A stretch of 64,000 bases of DNA. Origin: Marthasterias glacialis (taxonomy: Eukaryota; Echinodermata; Asteroidea; Forcipulatida; Asteriidae). The notes under the pieces are model-generated. The model saw nothing but the letters and a program-made list of their open reading frames with translations, was not told the origin of the DNA and made no database searches. This document shows, in pieces, positions 58,985-64,000 of this stretch. The stretch covers positions 13,406,104 to 13,470,103 of the forward strand of contig OU452228.1 in NCBI GenBank assembly GCA_911728455.2, written 5' to 3'. Position 1 is the stretch's first letter. The number at the start of each line of letters is the position of its first letter. A program made the position numbers and the translations under genes.

Positions 58985-59762
58985 GACCGATTGCCTGACT
59001 GATGTTTACATGTCATCACGTGACCTATCGTTGGTACTATGTCATCTGAGCTGATGACAAACTACGTGCAAATGCATGCCATGACCGACAGAGTCACACC
59101 AAAAGTTGGCTTTTGGTAATAATTACACAGTTACTGAGCCATTTTATTAAAGTTGTATGTTGTGACATTGATATTAATCACATTACTGTTTCATAAACTA
59201 CCAGTATTCTACTACAAAGGAGGTTTATTTTGAGTTATGCACTACCAGCGTCGGACGACTATGTAGCCACCTGCCTGTTATTTTGTTTGTAATGTAGGCC
59301 TAAATCACTGTCAAAAAAGGGTAAAGAACGTTGGAAAAGTGAGCATTTATACCTAGCCTTGCAAAATTTCAAATAGGGAAAGGAATCACACAGTTTTGGA
59401 AAGCAATTTCTTTGGATGATTTCAGCTTCAAAACATTGACATTCTTGTGTTGAAAAGGGTGTGATCGCAGTCGTCTGGCCCAAACATGCCTTCATGCAAG
59501 TACACATCGTGCACATTTATACGTTACTTGTACAATTTCCAAAACTCGCTGGAACTGTCCTTACTGGCTTTATTCAGCCACTCGAAGGTCTCTGGTACAA
59601 ACTCTTGAATATTTTTCACAAATTTCGAGAAAGAAAAGCCTTGATCAAATAAACAAATGCAACAATCATCAGGTACCGTACCAAACTTTCCTATGGAGGA
59701 TGTCGTGTTTGTCTACATTCAATACCCACAATAGGTCACATGACACAGGTTGGCAATCGGTC
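58985..59762. mobile_element. DNA element with GACCGATTGCC ends, inside the array
   Basis: GACCGATTGCC and GGCAATCGGTC face each other, and the similarity reaches some 45 bp inward (CACGTGACCTATCG against CAATAGGTCACATG read inverted). The array resumes on the other side. No transposase frame. Confidence 0.7.
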
Positions 59763-61755
59763 TATTCTCAAATTGCTGGGAAGCTAATGTTGTATCATCC
59801 ATAAAACTTTCCAAAAGCACACATCTAAATTTGGCAACAGAGAGCTTTTTCAAATCTCAACTTGTTCCAAAGCCAATGTTGTGCTATCTCTATAAAATTG
59901 TCACTAGGCTCATGTCCTGTCCTTCAAAAACCTTCCAACCTGATGCTTATTCAGCTCTTAATTTGTTCAAAATCCGATGTTGTCCTTACTCTTACATTTT
60001 TCCAAAAAACATGTTCAGTTCTTCAGAAACTTGCTATCTTAATGATTTTTCAACTCCCAAATTTTTCCTAAGCTGATGTTGTGCTGTCTCTTAGATGTTC
60101 TCAGGGCTTATGTTGTCTAGTTCCTCAAGACTTGCCAACCTAATGATTTTTCCAACTCTCAAATTGCTTCGAAGGTTTATGTTGTGCCCTCAGATAATTT
60201 TTCCAAAAGTACATGTTGTTCAGTCCCTGAAAACCTTGCTAATCTAATAATTGTTCAACTCTCAAATTGTTCCCAAGCTGATGTTTACCCGTCTCTTAAA
60301 TGTTCCCAAAGTATATGTTGTCCTGTCCTTACAAAACCTGTCAACAAAATGGGTTTTTCTCATCTGTTAAATTGTTGTTGTGCTTTCTATTACATTTTTA
60401 CAAAGAAAATGTTGACCAGTCTCTGAAAAACTTTGCGAAGTCCTCAAAAACTTGCCAACCTAGAAACTTTGTTAAGTCTCAAATTGTTCCCGAGCTGATG
60501 TTGTTCCGACATTGAAAATTGTCCCATAGCTCATTTTGATCAATCCCTCAAAAACTTGCCAACCTAAAGATTGTTCAATTCTCTGATTTTTTGCAACCTG
60601 ATGTTATTATGTATCTTAAATTTTTTCCATAGCAATTGTTGTCCATTCCTCAAAAAACTTCCAACTTAGTGATTTTTTAACAGTCACAGTTTTCGCAGAT
60701 CACAAGTGGTCAACTCTCCTAAAAACTTGCCAACCCTAATGATTTTTCAAGTCTCAAATTGTACAATGTTATGATTTCTCTTAAACTTTTCCAAAAAAAC
60801 ATGTTGCCCGGACACTCAGAAATTTGCTTACCCAATGATTTTTTAACTCTTAGATTGTTCCTGAGCTGATATTGTGCCTACTATTCATTTTTCCCCAAAC
60901 ATACATACTCCATCCCTTCAAAACTTGCTAGCATTTTAATTTTCAACTCTCAAATTGTTCACTAGTTGATGTTGTGCGGCCTCTTAAAATGATATCCAGT
61001 CCCTCAAAATCTTGCCAACCTTATTACTCAACACTCAAATTATTCCAAAGCCGATGTTGTGCTTCCTCTTAAATTGTTCTAATGAACATTTTGTCCAATC
61101 CATCGAAAAGTTTGTCAGTTCCTCAAATCAACCTATTGATTTTTTAACTCTCTTATATTGGCGGGAAGCTGACGAGCCTTCTGTTAAATTTTCCCATAGT
61201 ACATGTTCCTGTCTCTCAAAAACTCCCCAACAAAAACTTGTTTTAACTCTCAAATTGTCCCAAAACATAATGTACTTTCTCTTACATTTTCCAAAAGAAC
61301 ATTTTGTCCACTCCCTCAGAAACTTTGTGAAGTCCTCCAAAACTTGCTAACCTGTTGATTTTTCAACTCTCAAGTTGTTCCTAAGCCGATGTTGTGCCGT
61401 GTCTTAAATAAAGCTCTTGTTGTCCAGTCTCTCAAAACATGATAACTTATTGATTTTTCAACTCTCTGGGAAGCTAATGGTGTACTGTCTGTTAAATTTT
61501 CCCGAAATACACATTGTCCTGTCCCTCAAAAATTTGCCACCATAGAGTTTGCTGTGCCAACGCTGAAATTGTTCTGAGGTTCATGTTGTCCAGTTCCTCA
61601 AAAACTTGACAACCTTTTGTTTTGTTAACAATCAAATTGTTTCCAAGTCGATGTTTTGCTTTCTCTTAAGTTTTCCCAAAGTGCATGTTGTTCTGTTCCT
61701 CAAAGACTTGCCAACCTGATGTTGTACCAACAGATCGTTGACTTTCAAATCATTC

Positions 61756-61985
61756 CAAAGCTGATAATAATAACAATAACCAGTTCTTATATTGGCGCAT
61801 TTCACAATAACGTCTCAATTTACCTTAGTGCCCTGGTCATTGGGCAAATAACATTCCTGTAATCTTTCACAGCTCCCTGGAGAGTATACAGCCCGGAGCT
61901 GCCGTGGTGCTCCGAGACTTTTTCAAACACCTGCCTCTACCCTTGCAGGTACCCATTTATACGCCTGGATGAAGAGAAAAATAAA
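61756..61985 (-). mobile_element. SINE body type B, minus strand, head missing
   Basis: On the minus strand: ATGGGTACCTGCAAGGGTAG, GTTTGAAAAAGTCTCGGAGC, GAAAGATTACAGGAATGTTA and a tail GCGCCAATATAAGAACTGG with ATT triplets. It shows the full L2-like tail that is cut off in the copy at 15284. Confidence 0.8.
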
Positions 61986-62956
61986 AATAATAATAATCAT
62001 TGCTAAATTTTGTTCAACTCTAAAATTGTTCCCAAGCTGATGTTGTACTGTCATTTACAATATTTGGAATCAAAGTATTCTTTGGTAAAGTATTCAAAAA
62101 GTCTGAGTTTCAAGAACTGTTGGCAAGTTGGAATTTTCTTAAGGTCTGAGTCTTGCATATTATTTAAGATTTCACCATTAAGAAATCGCGACCATTTTCA
62201 GAAAACGAAATTTCTTTTTGATGACATTTTTCTGATAAAATGTTCAATATAGTGTATCTTATTTTGTTTGCAGATCATTCACTGATTGAAAAGCAGTATC
62301 CATCATGGACAAGAGCCTCCTTCATCAGCACATGCTTTTATCAAGGTCAACTTTGAATGTCATGTTTGGGATGGCTTTGCATCACCTCGTCCATGTCTAA
62401 GGTATGTTTAAAGAGCTATCTCTTGTCAACATTGAACCTCTAAATCTGACATCTTGTAATCTTGGTCAAATATTGCCAACCTTGTGATTTTTCAACACCC
62501 AAATCATTTCCAAGCTAATGCCGTCTCTTAAATTTTCTTGAAGCGCATTTCGTCCAGTCCCCATGATTTTTCAACTCTCAGATTGTTCCCAAGTGGGTGC
62601 TGTTCCTTCTCTTAAATTTTCTTCAGGCGCATGTTGTCAAGTCCACTAGGAACTTGCCAAACTTTTGATATTTTCAAAACTCAAATTGATCAAAAGCCGA
62701 TGTTGTGCCCTCTCTTAACTTTTTGCCAAATCACATGTTGTCCAGTCCATCAAAACTTGCCAACCTTATGATTTGTCAACACTCAAACTGCTCCCGAGCC
62801 AATGTTGCTCACTCTTTTAAATGTTTCAAAGTAGATGCTGTCTAGAGGTGTTCCCAAGCTGATCTTGTGCCATCTCAAAAAATTTCTTTTGGGTCATGTT
62901 GTCTGGTGCTTCAGAAACTTGTCAACCTCTTGATTTTTCAACACTCAAATCATCCC

Positions 62957-63085
62957 AAATACAGGAAAAAGTCTTTGTGACGGCACAGTTTTTTCTTGTT
63001 GGTATAAACTCTGCATAACTCCAAACACAGGAGAAATTTTTTGTGACGGCACATGTTTTTCTTCTATTTGATCTAAAATACTTGA
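62957..63085. repeat. 66-bp tandem duplication
   Basis: AAATACAGGAAAAAGTCTTT at 62957 and AAACACAGGAGAAATTTTTT at 63023 each lead into TGTGACGGCAC. The period is 22 codons, so frames stay open on both strands; coding is not established. Confidence 0.7.
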
Positions 63086-63317
63086 AGGCATACTTGTGGT
63101 GACAACATGCAAGCTTCCAAAAGTGGCATTCAAATCTTTCAATAATAATATTTATTCATTAATCACCTTTTAAAGCCAACTAGGCTTCTCAAAGTGCCTT
63201 ACACTATTACTGAGCTAATGTTAGCTCAAGAGTGGACCGAAGGTAATGACATTGAGTCTTTACTAAATGTATTTTATCTATATTAAATAATAATCATAAT
63301 TGATTACTATTTGACAG

Positions 63318-63448
63318 CCACCTTTCTGATAACGCCGATTGTTCAGAGTGCCGGGATCAGCCAGTCCAAACAGAGGACTCCAATATCTGGTATTCCAGAC
63401 AGCATCATCCTGAGACGACAGCAACTCAAAACAGGAATATGAAAAAAG
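63318..63448 (+). CDS. Candidate exon 1 of an unrecognised gene
   Basis: Bounded by TTGACAG and AAAAAG-GTATGT. One frame is open throughout (contains SECRDQPVQTEDSNIW and TTATQNRNMKK) and ends in a split codon that fits the next candidate exon. No family recognised; a second frame is nearly open as well, so support is limited. Confidence 0.3.
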
Positions 63449-63870
63449 GTATGTAGGCACCAAAGGCCTCAACTTGTAAACAAGTCACAAAATTCTTTAA
63501 CAGAAGATACGTCACCTCCGATACTAACAAATGCATTTCAATGCGCATGCGCAAGCAACTCCGCTGAAGAAAAACAAAAGAGTACAGCCTCACCCCTGCG
63601 TACTGCACGCCCTAGGCCCCAGAACATGTATAATCCTCCTACTTTTTCAGCGCGGTGTTAGTGTATGGACGTGAATTTTGAATTCTCCGTTAGCGATACA
63701 CAACTGCAAACAGTTCGGCAGATGTCGAGTGGAAAGCCTTTACGACGTGGCAGGACAGCGTTTCACGCCCTGCGCCCGGCCCTATCCGTCTAGCGCCGGT
63801 CGTCTCTTCTTCGTTCGCCACTACCAATGTATCTCATAAGAAAGTTCTCCTTCTGTGGTTTGCCTGTCAG

Positions 63871-64000
63871 ATGTCGTCAACAGTGCTTCTAGCTACGATC
63901 GACCGATCTCGGCCTCTTTGGAACAACCATCCATTTTTCACCAACGTGCACCGGATGACGTCCGTGATTTTCCACATCGTGAGGCTGGCTTCAATGTTCC
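63871..64000 (+). CDS. Candidate exon 2, running off the window
   Basis: Follows a good acceptor tract (GGTTTGCCTGTCAG). The frame in phase with 63318-63448 reads VVNSASSYDRPISASLEQPS and continues to the window end. The region from 63,640 is CpG-rich, so it may instead be a promoter or first exon. Unrecognised. Confidence 0.35.
   Translation, partial: MSSTVLLATIDRSRPLWNNHPFFTNVHRMTSVIFHIVRLASMF

Larger units (their letters stand above)
57672..62956. repeat. Degenerate tandem array of ~100-bp units
   Basis: Some 35 diverged units run head to tail, each with recurring words in the same order: CAACTCTCAAATTGTTCCC, AAGCTGATGTTGTGC, CTCTTAAATTTTCCCAAAG, CATGTTGTCCAGTCCCTC, AAAACTTGCCAACCTAATG. 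Units differ in length and lose pieces, so the array is old. It is interrupted at 57783-58115 (SINE), 58985-59762 (DNA element), 61756-61985 (SINE) and about 62,060-62,465 (unassigned). Frames across it only reflect the repeat. Confidence 0.9.

Noticed and set aside
59862-61350. Cys/Leu/Ser-rich proteins in the 60-kb region
   Set aside because: Chance frames across the ~100-bp repeat units; the same words recur in shifted frames.
62274-62401. Internal coding exon with good splice borders
   Set aside because: All three frames contain a stop before the donor; at most a noncoding exon.

Overview
The window is draft-assembly genomic DNA of an animal. It is AT-rich, has GT-AG introns and carries a 100-base run of Ns. 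The two recognisable host genes (an ARHGEF17 orthologue and a FADD-type death adaptor), the tRNA-headed SINEs with L2-like tails, the Tx1-like LINE and the short-LTR Gypsy element fit a marine invertebrate deuterostome. An echinoderm or hemichordate is my guess; the sequence alone does not fix the species.

Layout. 1-7.1 kb: no recognised gene; several inverted-repeat (MITE-like) elements, including a near-perfect 257-bp foldback. 7.17-20.47 kb, plus strand: the last 11 exons of ARHGEF17, from the end of the PH domain through the C-terminal beta-propeller to the stop codon. Its introns hold many SINEs and MITEs. 20.5-28.4 kb: 3' flank with an inverted SINE pair, a (CAAA)n microsatellite and a 116-bp tandem repeat. 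28.66-30.19 kb: about 67 copies of a 23-bp satellite that starts exactly at a broken end of a Harbinger-like MITE. 30.9-31.2 kb: a 114-bp tandem repeat. 31.2-38.6 kb: mostly unassigned, with C-rich and oligo-repeat stretches and a 1-kb inverted-repeat DNA element holding an unrecognised ORF and the assembly gap. 38.6-39.2 kb: one MITE nested in another. 40.3-41.8 kb, minus strand: a complete two-exon FADD-like gene. 43.4-50.0 kb: a whole-looking Ty3/Gypsy element inserted into one copy of a tandem duplication. 50.6-56.3 kb, minus strand: a nearly full-length but decayed Tx1/L1-group LINE. 57.7-62.96 kb: a degenerate array of ~100-bp units broken up by a SINE, a MITE and other insertions. 63.3-64.0 kb: two phase-compatible candidate exons of an unrecognised gene leaving the window.

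The two host genes are functionally separate: a Rho GTPase exchange factor and an apoptosis/innate-immunity adaptor. Most of the rest is repeat biology. The strongest points for a second look are the palindromic 23-bp satellite and its junction with a MITE end, the ~100-bp array with an outlying copy 20 kb away, the foldback element carrying a tRNA-like core, and the SINE heads joined to two different bodies.
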